Positions 18,601 to 27,991 are shown, numbered from the stretch's first letter. The stretch is DNA of 64,000 nucleotides from Ostreococcus mediterraneus (GCA_012295225.1 WMKK01000018.1:333957-397956), one strand, 5' to 3'. The notes: generated by a model from the letters alone, not told the origin. Translations and numbers: made by a program.

Positions 18601-19967
18601 CCTTGCGTGATGATTCGTCTGTTTCGTTTCCACGCATCCTCGGTGCTCAAATCGAATTCAAAGAGTTCGCCGGTCGCCGTACCGACGAGCAACTGCACGC
18701 CATCCAAGTATAGCGATTTTACGCACACCGCTTTGCCGTCGTAATAGCACACTGGCTTGCCTTGGTCATCAACTATGCTCTCAACTACTTGTCCCATGTC
18801 CACAGAGAATACTTTTTCCATGTACTGCGTGAAAAAATTAATCTTTCCATCCTTTCCGCAGCTGATGATGTAGTCTTCGCTAATAAACAAGTCGTGCACT
18901 GGGCCTTGATGGACGTGATCAAACTTTTGTATACACTCCTCGCCGCCATCGGCCCATTGATGAATGACCCCGTGCTGATTACCGGTGTACGCACTGCCGT
19001 CAGAGCCAAATGCGATGGATAAAATCGTCGACGGCTTCCCGAGACGCCCGTACACGCCATTCTTTCCGACGAGGTAGCCATTCTCCATGACCCAAAATTT
19101 GATGTGATTTTCACCCACGGTGACGATGCGCCCATCGTATGGATTATACTCGCAGTTAAAAATCCGTTTAACGTCACCCTTTGAGTTTGCCAACACCTTT
19201 TTGTTCTCCCAGTCGTACACGGCGATGGAATGTTCGTCGTCCAAACCGACTGTGGCGAGAAACTTTCCGGTTGAATCAAAGCTCAAGCTCACCACGGCGC
19301 GTTGATGAAACCCTCTGAGTTCGGCTAAAATCTCACACGTCTTCGTGCTCCACACACACACCACTGGGTCACGTCCAGCTTGACCAGTGGCGACGATATC
19401 GAGCTCTGGATGTATCGCCAGGCATAAAATGTCATCCCCGTGAAACGTAAAAAACTGTTGCACGTGTTCGTTCCCGTCGTACACCACCCCCGTAGCCGCG
19501 CTCGCATACACCACCTTTCCATCAACATTATACACCGCATTATGCCTCGTATCATGTCCTCGATATCCATACGCAAAATCGAGCTGTAAATCATTCTCAG
19601 GCACCGTGTGCGCGTTGAATGCGCACACGTGCGACGTCGGCGCGTGCAACTCCCCCGCGCACGCCTTCTTCGCTAAAAAACCCCCACTCGTGGGTTTAAT
19701 CACCCCGCTCTCCGCCGCAAACGTTCGTCGTCCATATCTTTCATGTAATTGTCCTAAAACATTCTCATCATCTCGTTCTTCCGTGGTAAATAATCCATCA
19801 TTCGTCCCATCGAGCCGCGCCCCGTGGTCGTAATCGCCATCACGATGCTCGTCGTCGTATCCCTCGTATTCGTCGTCGTTCACCCCGTATGCCGGCGCAG
19901 TCGTCGTCGTTAACCCCAATTGTTCCCCTCCTCCTCCTCGTCCTATCAATCGTTTCACGAACGCCAT
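15675..19967 (-). CDS. Tandem EMAP-like (EML5/6-type) WD40 protein
   Basis: The chosen start (ATG 19967, MAFVKRLIGRGGG) gives 1430 residues; an in-frame ATG at 20153 would add 62 residues with no family character. Two large homologous halves are obvious. Each opens with the EMAP signature (first LDFAYGYRGHDTRHN, second LEFAHGYRAHDARDN), continues with a TGQAG/TGEAG-containing blade, and then runs through about a dozen WD40 repeats ending in LLFWEIP/LLFWEMP and a WPVQG segment. This is the double TAPE-domain layout of EML5/EML6. EML proteins bind tubulin and tune microtubule dynamics. No N-terminal trimerisation coiled coil is seen, as expected for the EML5/6 type. Its presence in an alga thought to lack flagella points to a cytoplasmic or mitotic role. 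Confidence 0.9.
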   Translation of the reverse strand: MAFVKRLIGRGGGGEQLGLTTTTAPAYGVNDDEYEGYDDEHRDGDYDHGARLDGTNDGLFTTEERDDENVLGQLHERYGRRTFAAESGVIKPTSGGFLAKKACAGELHAPTSHVCAFNAHTVPENDLQLDFAYGYRGHDTRHNAVYNVDGKVVYASAATGVVYDGNEHVQQFFTFHGDDILCLAIHPELDIVATGQAGRDPVVCVWSTKTCEILAELRGFHQRAVVSLSFDSTGKFLATVGLDDEHSIAVYDWENKKVLANSKGDVKRIFNCEYNPYDGRIVTVGENHIKFWVMENGYLVGKNGVYGRLGKPSTILSIAFGSDGSAYTGNQHGVIHQWADGGEECIQKFDHVHQGPVHDLFISEDYIISCGKDGKINFFTQYMEKVFSVDMGQVVESIVDDQGKPVCYYDGKAVCVKSLYLDGVQLLVGTATGELFEFDLSTEDAWKRNRRIITQGHANVFDAHASLYNAELWGLDCHPSQAKFITAGDDRTVRTYDMYLRRQLSSRNVASRARSCAYSHDGKYIAVGFYGGGFMVYEEKTGQEVAAKKHRRSIISDVKFSPDGRWLAVASHDFFIDIYDTKSHYKRAGVCKGHGAPVTNVDWSEDGKYLQSVSQDFELLFWEIPSCELIEFAAALKDVKWATWTCTIGWPVQGVWPKHSDGTDVNGLARSRDGRVVATANEDGVVRLFRYPSDVGRADHKTFVGHSFHVTKCCFSYNDEFLVTIGGEDRTVLQWRHYEPDEGDEEMTSDVEEEIFTAVEDYEDFGITNKMEQMVFTGHLKGIPQYVPLSVYKATPMHDIPPDSGLDAGSRLAFLPCASSIYAPDDYVREPDILSAPLEAVQLEFAHGYRAHDARDNLHYAAFGDVVYSTAGLGIVYNREAHSQVFMGENPASEEISGHTDDVTCCARHPNGVIFATGEAGCNPKLIVWSSNATKRPVVIIQGYFKKAIASATFSRDGSKLCAVDCDVGHKIGVYNWQTGELLSSCDGSPEKIVNIAWSPFQDYIVTLGVKHCVFWSPDPLKGRKAVFSKRGTIQTALCCGFPAADTTVVGTQDGSLYLFRGYQLGTNARRVHKVAQAITATRDMIISAGSEGVVKFWTADLSLLLRSVSIEYPNVTTACVKSMHLHGKMLLLGTRTGEVFEMNTTSYSYNLLFQGHGYGTIWGLDAHPSDHQICTVGDDSTVRVWDVPSRRMVMVRHLGAKARSCAYHPDGTQIAVGLAGGGIIIFSSDSLDTVHLRKDRGEPIGVLKYSPNGQYIAVGSDENTIDIYDVGKQYSRIGVAKGHSSKVIQLDWSTDSALLQSASANAELLFWEMPNGAQVKFPADLRNVEWYTWSSTYGWPVQGIIPNHSLGDDITCCDRSHTRTCVAVGDARGVLRVFQYPTHQNAQSRSFGAHSGAITQVKFLFDDSYVITVGADMTICQWRVVLGAA

Positions 19968-20243
19968 CGCCGACGCACGGCACGCACGCGCCTGGGTGCG
20001 GTGTGACGCAATCGAACGGCGCAACCGAACGACGAACGACCACGCGGCGTGACCGCGTGATTGAGGGTCTAGACTGAAGACGCGAGCGACGCGAGAGAGC
20101 CGTAGGTATGACGCGTGTGATACGTACGAGTACTCAATATATATACAGCACATAACAACAGAGAGATAGTACGACTATGACGACCACGCGCACCGGTGAA
20201 CGTATGTACACCACACGGCGGTCGCCGGCGAACGCGTGTTCGT

Positions 20244-21050
20244 TCATCCGCGGGCGCGGGCGAAGAGGGCCAATCCGCGATTCCAGGCATCGGCGGTCAT
20301 GCCTCCGGGACAATGGACACATATCACGCCAAGCTGCGCGACATCCACGCAATTCTCGCCTTCGTTATCAAAGAATAACATGTCTTCGTATTCCACGCCC
20401 GATGCCTCGCGCAGGCGGGCAAAGTGGGCCTTTTTTGTCCCGCTCGCGACGTCGACAAAGGAGACGCACTGGGCGAGCGAACGCGCGCCGCCGTCGTCGG
20501 CGATGTCGAACATGGACATGAGCGTTCGTGCCCATTGACCGCGATGGGTGCGAGAGGCGACGGCAATTTTTGTACCGGAAAACGCCTCGTGCGTGTCTAC
20601 GAGGGAGATTGACGCGCGCGCCGCTGGGTATACGCGCACCTCGACGCCAGAGGCATCCGTGGTCTTTTTCGTCGCCGGGTCTTTCACGAATGGTGCACCG
20701 GCAATCATGTACAGTTCTGGAAACCATATGGTGTCATCTAAGTCGTACACGATGAGTTTCGGGGTCTCCCGCGACGACCGGGGAAGGTCTAAAGTCGCAC
20801 ACGGGTCATCCATGAAGGCGATATCCATGTGCTGGGCGATTCTTTTGGCGTATTTCGCCTTACCCGTGGTTTTCTCCCGACGACGTCGTGGTGGCGATGA
20901 GGCTGACGCATTCTTTGGGGTACGTTGACCACGTACATCCGTGGCGCGTGGCCTGGATGATGACGACGCGCATGGCGAGAGGGTCACGCCCCGACGCATA
21001 GCCGCCGCGCAGAGTCGAGGAGTGGCGCGCGCGAAACATCTTGAATACAA
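20244..21050 (-). CDS. HAD-superfamily MDP-1-like phosphatase
   Basis: A 268-residue protein. After a ~95-residue basic, Ser/Arg-rich N-terminus (possibly a transit peptide) comes the HAD core: motif I DLDDT at residues 103-107 with the following IWFPELY typical of magnesium-dependent phosphatase-1; motif II region VASRTH; and the motif IV region MLFFDNEGEN. MDP-1 enzymes are small Mg-dependent phosphatases acting on protein tyrosine or protein-bound fructosamine-6-phosphate in vitro. All catalytic positions that can be checked by eye are present. It lies in tandem upstream of the EML gene on the same strand, with about 276 bp between. Confidence 0.85.
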   Translation of the reverse strand: MYSRCFARATPRLCAAAMRRGVTLSPCASSSSRPRATDVRGQRTPKNASASSPPRRRREKTTGKAKYAKRIAQHMDIAFMDDPCATLDLPRSSRETPKLIVYDLDDTIWFPELYMIAGAPFVKDPATKKTTDASGVEVRVYPAARASISLVDTHEAFSGTKIAVASRTHRGQWARTLMSMFDIADDGGARSLAQCVSFVDVASGTKKAHFARLREASGVEYEDMLFFDNEGENCVDVAQLGVICVHCPGGMTADAWNRGLALFARARG

Positions 21051-21133
21051 CTACTATTGCTCTCTACTCTCTACTCAAATTTTACCGGTATAATAATGAT
21101 AAAATAATAAGGTAATAATAATTTTTCTTCTCG

Positions 21134-22324
21134 TCATGGGGGCAACGGCGACGTGATGAGAGTGATGATGACGTACGCGACGCGACAGAAGATGAGCGTG
21201 AGGAGCGCCGGGGAGACGTACGAGGTCCACGTCGACGCGAGGGAATTCAAAGCGTCTCGACGACCGTGTACGTTTGTCTTTGCCTTTTGGCGGTCAAAAA
21301 AATCCATAGCTTGCTTGACTCGTTCATCGTTCAAATCGATCCCGAGATCCTTGGCTCGCTCGAGTTTGTCTCGAAGGATTTGCTCTCGCACGCGCGCCGC
21401 GAGCTCCTCTCGAAACGCGTCTTCATCGACGTCAAAGCCCATCGCTCGAGCCTTCTCCATGAGGTCTTCATCGCTTAGCACGCGCTCGACTTCATTCGAA
21501 ACTTCCGATTCATACGGTAGCGTTCCACTCATCGAACGTTCAGATGTCAAAGGCGACGTCTTCTCGTCGTTATTTGCATCGTCGTAGAGTGGGGCGCCGG
21601 CGTTGAACATTTTTCCAAACACGCGTCGCGCCTGTTGCTCGCGGTGAACATGCACGCGCGTACACTGCGCCAGTGTTCGCGCATACTGTGCATCGTCTGG
21701 TGCGAGTTCAACTGCACGTTTCAAATCTTTCATAGCCTGTTCGTGCTCCTCTAATGCTGCCAATGCTTTTCCGCGCCTGTAATACGCCTTGGCTGAGCGC
21801 TCGTCCACGCGCAACGCGTGCCCGCACGCCCACACCACATCTTTTGCATGTGTCTTAAGATCTTTATTCATCAAGCACGCCGATGCGTTGAGCATGATAG
21901 TCTTTACGATTTCCCTACCCTCATCATCCCCATCGTCGTCTTCTAAATAATCTGTATACGCGAGCGTACTCGTCGACGCACCTTCACCGCGCGCAAAGTA
22001 ACAAAACACCGCCAACGCATCGGTGTAATGCTCCATCGCATCATCATACAACTCGTCTACTACCGCCTCATTCGCTTGTGCAATGTATTTACGACTAAAT
22101 TCCGCCCTTTCGTGCGTCGATAACGCCCTCACCGCTTGATAACGCGCGTCAAACTCGTCGTGTATCACCGTGCACCGCACAAACGATGGAGCTTCTTCGT
22201 ACTCGCGCCGAGCGTCCGCGAGCATGGCGCGCTTGATGTTCACCGCGCGCGCGAATAACGTCGCGGGTGTGTGTTCAACAGTCATGTCAACGTCCTTGAC
22301 TACACAAGCACACTGCGGTGACAA
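21134..22324 (-). CDS. Tail-anchored TPR protein
   Basis: A 396-residue protein; the ATG at 22285 (residue 14) is an alternative start. About three TPR motifs lie between residues ~80 and 215, the clearest being AYYRRGKALAALEEHEQAMKDLKRAVELAPDD. A charged helical linker with LSDEDLMEKARAMGFDVDEDAF follows, and the extreme C-terminus has one hydrophobic segment (ALLTLIFCRVAYVIITLI) before LPP, the layout of a tail-anchored membrane protein. Similar TPR plus tail-anchor proteins act as docking sites for Hsp70/Hsp90 on ER, mitochondrial or plastid envelopes, including FKBP8/FKBP42-like proteins, but no FKBP domain is present here. The partner and target membrane are unknown. Confidence 0.75.
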   Translation of the reverse strand: MSPQCACVVKDVDMTVEHTPATLFARAVNIKRAMLADARREYEEAPSFVRCTVIHDEFDARYQAVRALSTHERAEFSRKYIAQANEAVVDELYDDAMEHYTDALAVFCYFARGEGASTSTLAYTDYLEDDDGDDEGREIVKTIMLNASACLMNKDLKTHAKDVVWACGHALRVDERSAKAYYRRGKALAALEEHEQAMKDLKRAVELAPDDAQYARTLAQCTRVHVHREQQARRVFGKMFNAGAPLYDDANNDEKTSPLTSERSMSGTLPYESEVSNEVERVLSDEDLMEKARAMGFDVDEDAFREELAARVREQILRDKLERAKDLGIDLNDERVKQAMDFFDRQKAKTNVHGRRDALNSLASTWTSYVSPALLTLIFCRVAYVIITLITSPLPP

Positions 22325-22483
22325 CGCGCGTCAACGTGTCGCATTTCAAACCGTCGCGGGCTGAACTATGCGGTTGCCTGACTCTTATTACAGACTCTTA
22401 TTACACACGTGCGCGCTACATGGGGTGCTAAACAACTATGGGAAGTTCTACGTATAATTCTACGACCACGGCAGCGCTGTCTG

Positions 22484-23053
22484 CTACGAAAACGCGCTCC
22501 ATGGATCAGCCATCATCGAAGACTGCGCGCGAGCAAGAGCGCCGGTTGGTTGGTTAGTGTCCTTGACCGTGAAACGCGTAGCCGCAGGCGAGCGCAGGTC
22601 GATACGAGACGCACGACGCGGCGCTCGACGGCACGTATCCTGGTAACATACCTTGTAATATTCTGCGGGATTGATTGTTTTCACGTACCCCGACGTCGTC
22701 GTTCGTGCCGCCTTGTTTCCGCGAAATTGATCTCCACCTCGCCCTCCTCCTCGGCCAGAGACACCACCCTGGTGAAACTTGGGGCGCTCCTCCGCGGTGT
22801 CGTTCACCCAATGCGCGGGTGGCGGTGGTGGTGGCGGAGGAGCGCGGGCGGCATTCGCAGACGGCACAGATTGCGTCGCACCGCCCGCGCCGGTGTAGAA
22901 TCCAGGACGTTGGCTTAGGCTGGTGGCCTCGTCCGAAAACGGCGCTGGCAGGGACGATTGCGCTGGCGCTGGAGCGGCGTCGGGTGTTGTCGATCCCGCA
23001 GCAGCCTCACGCATGGCTCGTAAACGATCGGCACGGGCTACTGACTCGTCCAT
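22484..23053 (-). CDS. Pro-rich SICKLE-like protein, two exons
   Basis: Reconstructed as exon 1 22652-23053 and exon 2 22484-22522, with intron 22523-22651 (129 nt; donor GTATGT, acceptor GCGCAG), giving 145 residues. The start MDESVARADRLRAMREAA was chosen over an upstream ATG at 23149 because it begins the conserved-looking basic helix. A poly-Pro run (PPPPPPPP) and an RGGGRGG patch follow; splicing joins INPAEYYK to SSMMADPW. The order of N-terminal RL.AMR.EA helix, FYT motif, Pro-rich middle and YY..SM..DPW end resembles the plant SICKLE family linked to miRNA processing and intron metabolism. The resemblance is from motif memory only. The intron is in phase 0 and lacks stops, so intron retention would insert 43 residues. 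Confidence 0.5.
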   Translation of the reverse strand: MDESVARADRLRAMREAAAGSTTPDAAPAPAQSSLPAPFSDEATSLSQRPGFYTGAGGATQSVPSANAARAPPPPPPPPAHWVNDTAEERPKFHQGGVSGRGGGRGGDQFRGNKAARTTTSGYVKTINPAEYYKVCYQDTCRRAPRRASRIDLRSPAATRFTVKDTNQPTGALARAQSSMMADPWSAFS

Positions 23054-23301
23054 ATCTACCTTTTCGTTCGACGACGTCAATCGTAAGCGTCGGAGTCTGA
23101 GGTACTTGATGCTGTCGAGACAGTTGACGCGCGCCGCGCAGAGCGACAAGACGCAGCGTGGAGGACGGTGAAGCGTTCTATTACGTGTCTAAAGTGCTAT
23201 GCAAATCGTAACCGCCAAACCAGCGATGAGATGATTGATGTTTACGTATCTTTGATGATGTACTGGCGATGGCGAGCACTGTGGTGCATATGGAACGCCT
23301 C

Positions 23302-25548
23302 TCAAAAAATCCACCCCTGAGCACGCAAGCGCGCGTCAGACAAAGTGTGTGAGAAACGTTGGAATGAATAAATAAAACTTACCCGACAAGTGGCGTTGGC
23401 TTCACCGACCTTGGGATTTCCACAATAGCACACCAGTTCTTTGCGCATCGCAGCTGCGTCGCGCTTGGGCACGTAGTCGATGCAGAGCTCCTCTCCCACC
23501 TGGAAAAAAATAATTAATTGATAATTTCAATTTTACCAAACAACGATATGCAATTAATTCACGACGAGTTAACACACGAATCATAGTTGAAGTGTACGTA
23601 CCTTGATATCACTGACCGCAAAGAACACAACACGTGGAACAAGGCTCGGTTTACCGTTGAAATCCATCTAAGTAATAATTAACTCGTCAGCACGTGTAAA
23701 ATTAATTCACCGGCGAAGATGCATACTCACCAAACTATCTTCAGAAGCCGCAATCTCGATCGTAGTGACGTTCGGTACGCAGCTATGATTGAGCATGCGA
23801 GCGATGTTGCCTTTCGTTGTAGGATCAATGACGTAGCGTTCATATGATGGGTGATTTTTTTTCCCTGCAGCACGCAAGTGTCAATAATTAATTCATTTCA
23901 TGCGTGCGTCGTTTTCAGGACTGTGGTTCACTGAGCGTGTGTCGCACGTACCATGAATATCATGAAGATAAAACTGTCTGTTAATTCGCGAAAATTAAAG
24001 CAACCAGGTAAATTTATGTCATGAGTTGAATTAATTAATTAATTCGCACCTGTTCTCGGCATATTTAATCTCCCTGTCGCTCGCTTCATTCTTGCTAATA
24101 ATTTCCCTAAAATGTACAGATTGAGTTCTGCGGTAGTGATTCACCGATGACGCCAAACGTACCCAACGTATTCGAAGAGATAAGCACCCTTTTCGATGTT
24201 TTCTCGCGCGAAAATCCCATATCCTTTATTCTCAACTCGTCGCACAGCGAGAGCATGAGGAATACGACCACACTGTTCAATTGATGAATTCAGTGTGTAG
24301 ACTTAATCAATCAATTAATTATCCCATACCTTGATAGCTTTACTCGGGCATTCACCGTCACTAAACGCGTGAATTTTATTCACATTCAAACTCTCAAGCG
24401 CGAGTCGTTCCTGTAATTAAATACACAAATCAACAGCTTTTTTCGTAAATCGATCGCTTGCACGTACCTTCAATTGCGGCACAACAATGTTACACTCGCA
24501 TGTTGTCTTCTCGTACAACGGTCGAGATTCCGGCACACCGCTGGATTGACGCTGCGTCGTGAAACAAATTTCGTTAGTCATGGAAATCGAGAGCATAGTA
24601 CGTTCAAAAGTGTTTCGACACTCACCAGGTTGATATAATCGAATGGATTCGAGTCGATATCACGTGACAAAGACTCGGCAATCACATTCTGTTCCCATTC
24701 GACGAATCCATCCGGCACGGGGTTGGTTTTGCGCTCTTTCTTTGTCTTGATCAAGCCAGGAGTGCTTTGCACCTTGCGCTTGGTCGTGACTACACAACGT
24801 CCAGCGCACGTTGCATCGCAGCAGAAGACTTGACCAGCAGGTTCAAAGCTCGGACGAGATACCTGTGTGTATCGAATACGTGCGATTCGCTTAGTCTTTG
24901 CAGTGAAAAATACCATGCGAGTTGTTGCGCGAACAACGCTTGCCAGTGTACTCCTTTCGGAAAACCAGTGTAAAACGTACCTTGTGAAATAAACAAGGAC
25001 CGATCTCGATCAAGTTTGCAACTTCGATGTCATTCGCATCGTGAGGATCCCACTCATAGAGATCAGTTTCACCAACGTCCTATGTAAAGAGTACAAATTA
25101 GTTCAGATGGACGCGCTAGCAAAAGTAAACATATGCGTCACATGGTCCATGTTATGTGTTCATTCATGTCTTCATCAATCGTGTTCTGCGCGCGAATTCG
25201 TTCAGCACTGACGCACCTCTTCCGCACATGACGGGGTCCATTCTCTGAGCCATCGAACACGCAGTCGACCTTCGACTTTTTTGATAATCTACGTAAAGAC
25301 ATCCATCGTGAGTTTGTGACGCGTATGACTTGTCTGTGCACGCGTGCGCACCTTTGCCTTCCACTTCTCGGCCTCGCCGCTTTCAACAATCACAAAATCA
25401 TTCACATTGCATTCCTATGTGTCACACAATCGTCGTCAGTGCTCGATATCATCGTCACTCGCGCGCTTTCAGCGCATTCAAACGAGTGTCTGTCGCCTCG
25501 ACGTACTTCATATTTTATGACGTCGAGCGCTTCGTCCGCGGGACTCAT
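23302..25548 (-). CDS. BAH-SET domain histone-methyltransferase-like protein, 14 exons
   Basis: Reconstructed by hand; exons: 25507-25548, 25352-25414, 25217-25288, 24981-25079, 24626-24862, 24468-24551, 24330-24410, 24163-24272, 24050-24106, 23952-23977, 23731-23864, 23602-23667, 23383-23499, 23302-23316. All junctions are GT-AG and the frame closes exactly to 400 residues. Residues ~12-100 form a BAH domain (NDFVIVESGE, RLRVRWLREW, DLYEWDP). A Cys cluster (106-115) and partial pre-SET/AWS-like cysteines (CEC in exon 6) precede a SET domain (~233-366): GYGIFARENIEKG, EYVGEI, GNIARMLNHSC (309-319), GEELCIDY (359-366), then post-SET C381, C383, C395. The core looks ASH1/SETD2-like, suggesting H3 lysine methylation. 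The usual ARF reads ARML and post-SET has an insertion. Divergent from the NTRC gene. Confidence 0.85.
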
Positions 25549-26073
25549 GTCGGCGCAAAGTCCACGTGGTGCGGCGTGTGCGGCGTGTGCGGCGTGTGCG
25601 TGTGCGTGTGCGCCTTTTCTATCGGAATCACTCGCGCTCGAGACCGTGTGCGTGCTTCGTGCGTTGTTTTCGCGTCATCCTGCGCACCGTTGGAAGTCTC
25701 CTCCTCCTCCATCGGTCACTCGCGGTCGCGTCCCGCGTGCAAGACCGTCCTCGACCTCGCTGCCGGGTTTGGTTTGTGCGTTGTGGGTTTTTAATGAGTG
25801 TTTTTGTGTTTTTGTGTGCGTGTGTGTGTGTGTGTGCCCAGAGTGTCGTATAGCAATAGGACTATATATACCTATAATATGTGTACTTGTACAAGTACCT
25901 ATAACACACACACGCACATGTACAGAGACGCGCACACACATGGCTCAATGTTGGGTTGTATACTATACTATCCCGCGACGCCCAACAGGTGGGTGCGCGG
26001 GCAGGCAGGCAGGTGGGTGCGTGCGTGGGTGTGGATATCGTCACTCCCCAGCAGGAGGCACCGACGACGTGCG
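25549..26073. promoter_or_regulatory. Divergent promoter region between BAH-SET and NTRC genes
   Basis: About 525 bp between divergent starts. It contains GC-rich tandem GCGTGTG copies near 25570-25612, a GT microsatellite (25813-25837), an AT-rich ACTATATATACCTATAATATG block at about 25860-25881 that could act as a TATA-like element for NTRC, CA/AC runs, and several overlapping short ORFs with repetitive His/Cys/Val-Cys composition that look non-coding. Confidence 0.5.
25813..25837 (+). repeat. GT-rich dinucleotide microsatellite
   Basis: An alternating GT tract with one C interruption, upstream of NTRC. Such alternating purine-pyrimidine tracts can adopt Z-DNA and are length-variable. It produces artificial Val/Cys-rich ORFs in all frames. 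Confidence 0.7.
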
Positions 26074-27678
26074 ATGTCGACGACGTCGCGCTCGGGGGTG
26101 GTACACGCCTTGAGTGGAACGACGGATGTGAGACGACGACGACGACACAACGCACGCGCGCGCACGCAACGCACGTGCAAGACGACGACGACGACGACGA
26201 CGACGCGGGCGGCAGCGTCAGCACAAGATGATGCCAGCGGTGGGGTGGAAAACGTGGTGATCATTGGCTCAGGACCGGCTGGATACACCGCGGCAATCTA
26301 CGCCGGACGGGCAAACTTACGACCATTAGTGTTTGAAGGATTCCAAGCCGGTGGTGTGCCCGGGGGACAACTCATGACGACGACGGAAGTGGAAAACTTT
26401 CCAGGATTCCCGGAAGGCATCACGGGTCCAGACTTGATGGACAAGATGAGGAAACAAGCCGAGCGTTGGGGTGCGGTCATGCACACCGAGGACGTGGAGA
26501 CGGTGGATTTCAGTACCAGACCTTTCACCATTCGATCGTCTGATCGTGAAGTCAAGGCGAACTCAGTCATTCTCGCCACAGGGGCGACGGCGAAACGATT
26601 GGGTATTCCAGCCGAGCAGACGTTGTGGAGTAAGGGCATTAGCGCGTGTGCTATTTGCGATGGAGCGAGTCCGATTTTCAAGGATGAGGAGGTGGCAGTG
26701 GTTGGCGGGGGTGACACAGCCACAGAGGAGGCTGTGTACTTGACCAAGTATTGCAAACACGTGCACTTGCTTGTGCGTGGTCCGACCATGCGCGCGTCCA
26801 AGGCCATGCAAGACCGCGTGATTCAACACAAGGGTATCACAGTACACTACAACACCGAGTGCGTCGATGCTTTACCGAATTCGAAGGGTTTGTTAGGATC
26901 ACTGAAATTACGCGACACTGCTAACGGGGATGAACGTAGGCTAAACGTCAAGGGATTGTTCTATGGCATCGGGCACACCCCAAACAGCAAAATTTATGGC
27001 AACCAAATTGAACTCGACAGCGCCGGTTATGTTGTCGTAAAAGATGGCTCTAAGACCTCACTTGAAGGCGTGTTTTCTGCGGGTGATCTTCACGACCAGG
27101 AATACCGTCAAGCGATTACTGCTGCTGGATCAGGATGCATGGCTGCCATCACCGTCGAGCGCTATCTCACTGAAAATAATTTACTCATCGAGTATCATCA
27201 GTCCAAGCAAAAGGCGCAGCCCGCGTCGAAGACTGTGGAAGACGCTGAACCTGAAGCTGAAGATTCCGAAACGTTCGATATCGAGGCCACTAAGCATTAT
27301 GGCCAGTTCGCGCTCCGTAAACTTTATCACGAGAGTGACCGCGTGTTGATGGTGATGTACTCGTCGCCCACGTGCGGACCCTGCCGCAGACTCAAGCCGA
27401 TGCTCGACAAGGTTGTTCAAGAGTACGATTCCAAGGTGCACTACGTAGAAATTGACATCGTGGCAGACCCGGAAATTGCCGAGGCTGCGGGCGTTGCTGG
27501 AACACCGACGACGCAAATATTTTACAAGAAGGAGCGTCTCAAAGTTTTGAGTGGGGTCAAGATGAAATCTGAATACCGAGAAGTCATCGAATCTGCGATT
27601 GGCGCTCCAGCTCCTGCGACTGAAGCTCCCGCGCCCGTCGCCCCCGAGCCAGTTGGAGCGTCTTCTGGAAAGAGATAG
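26074..27678 (+). CDS. NTRC: NADPH-dependent thioredoxin reductase C (NTR-Trx fusion), plastid
   Basis: Start chosen at ATG 26074 (534 residues); longer frames upstream run through microsatellite sequence. The first ~55 residues (MSTTSRSG..., Arg/Thr-rich with a poly-Thr run from ACG repeats) look like a plastid transit peptide. The NTR part has the FAD-binding [14 protein letters not shown], the redox-active CAIC at residues 192-195, the NADPH site [10 protein letters not shown], and the GIGHTPNS and ATG motifs. A linker leads to a thioredoxin domain with active site CGPC at 434-437 and the cis-Pro loop [12 protein letters not shown] passes electrons from NADPH to 2-Cys peroxiredoxins and plastid enzymes, including in darkness. 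All catalytic motifs are intact. Confidence 0.97.
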   Translation: MSTTSRSGVVHALSGTTDVRRRRRHNARARTQRTCKTTTTTTTTRAAASAQDDASGGVENVVIIGSGPAGYTAAIYAGRANLRPLVFEGFQAGGVPGGQLMTTTEVENFPGFPEGITGPDLMDKMRKQAERWGAVMHTEDVETVDFSTRPFTIRSSDREVKANSVILATGATAKRLGIPAEQTLWSKGISACAICDGASPIFKDEEVAVVGGGDTATEEAVYLTKYCKHVHLLVRGPTMRASKAMQDRVIQHKGITVHYNTECVDALPNSKGLLGSLKLRDTANGDERRLNVKGLFYGIGHTPNSKIYGNQIELDSAGYVVVKDGSKTSLEGVFSAGDLHDQEYRQAITAAGSGCMAAITVERYLTENNLLIEYHQSKQKAQPASKTVEDAEPEAEDSETFDIEATKHYGQFALRKLYHESDRVLMVMYSSPTCGPCRRLKPMLDKVVQEYDSKVHYVEIDIVADPEIAEAAGVAGTPTTQIFYKKERLKVLSGVKMKSEYREVIESAIGAPAPATEAPAPVAPEPVGASSGKR

Positions 27679-27991
27679 ATTTAATTTTATTCTGTTTAGA
27701 ACATAGCACGGTGTCATTTACTTACCCCCTTTACAAATTTCTTCCCGCGCGCCTGGGCGTCTCTAAAGAAGAGTCTACAAAAGAAACGTTTGTGGGCACG
27801 CGTGATGAGCCCACACATCGAAGCTCTGCGAAATCGGTCGCATCGTGAATAGTAGTGTGAAATTTGGCTCTGGGACGTACTGCGCGCAAAGTGCACGTAC
27901 CACTCGTCAACAATCTCATAGTCGCTCGTAGTTTGCACGCGGTCGTCACCAAACTCAACGTTAGTGACGTCCGCCTTGTGAGTGCGTCAGC
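27679..27991. other. Intergenic region between NTRC and VMP1
   Basis: About 310 bp, 3' flank of NTRC followed by the VMP1 promoter. A minus-strand ORF of 74 codons (27714-27938) is open but starts in no recognisable family and shows no further support. No RNA gene signature was seen. Confidence 0.4.

Noticed and set aside
25316-26113. Long plus-strand ORFs upstream of NTRC
   Set aside because: They overlap the BAH-SET 5' exons and GT-rich microsatellites; composition is repetitive Cys/Val/His, and NTRC has a better start at 26074.
27714-27938. 74-codon minus-strand ORF between NTRC and VMP1
   Set aside because: No family features; possible splice sites lead into the antisense of NTRC. Treated as chance.
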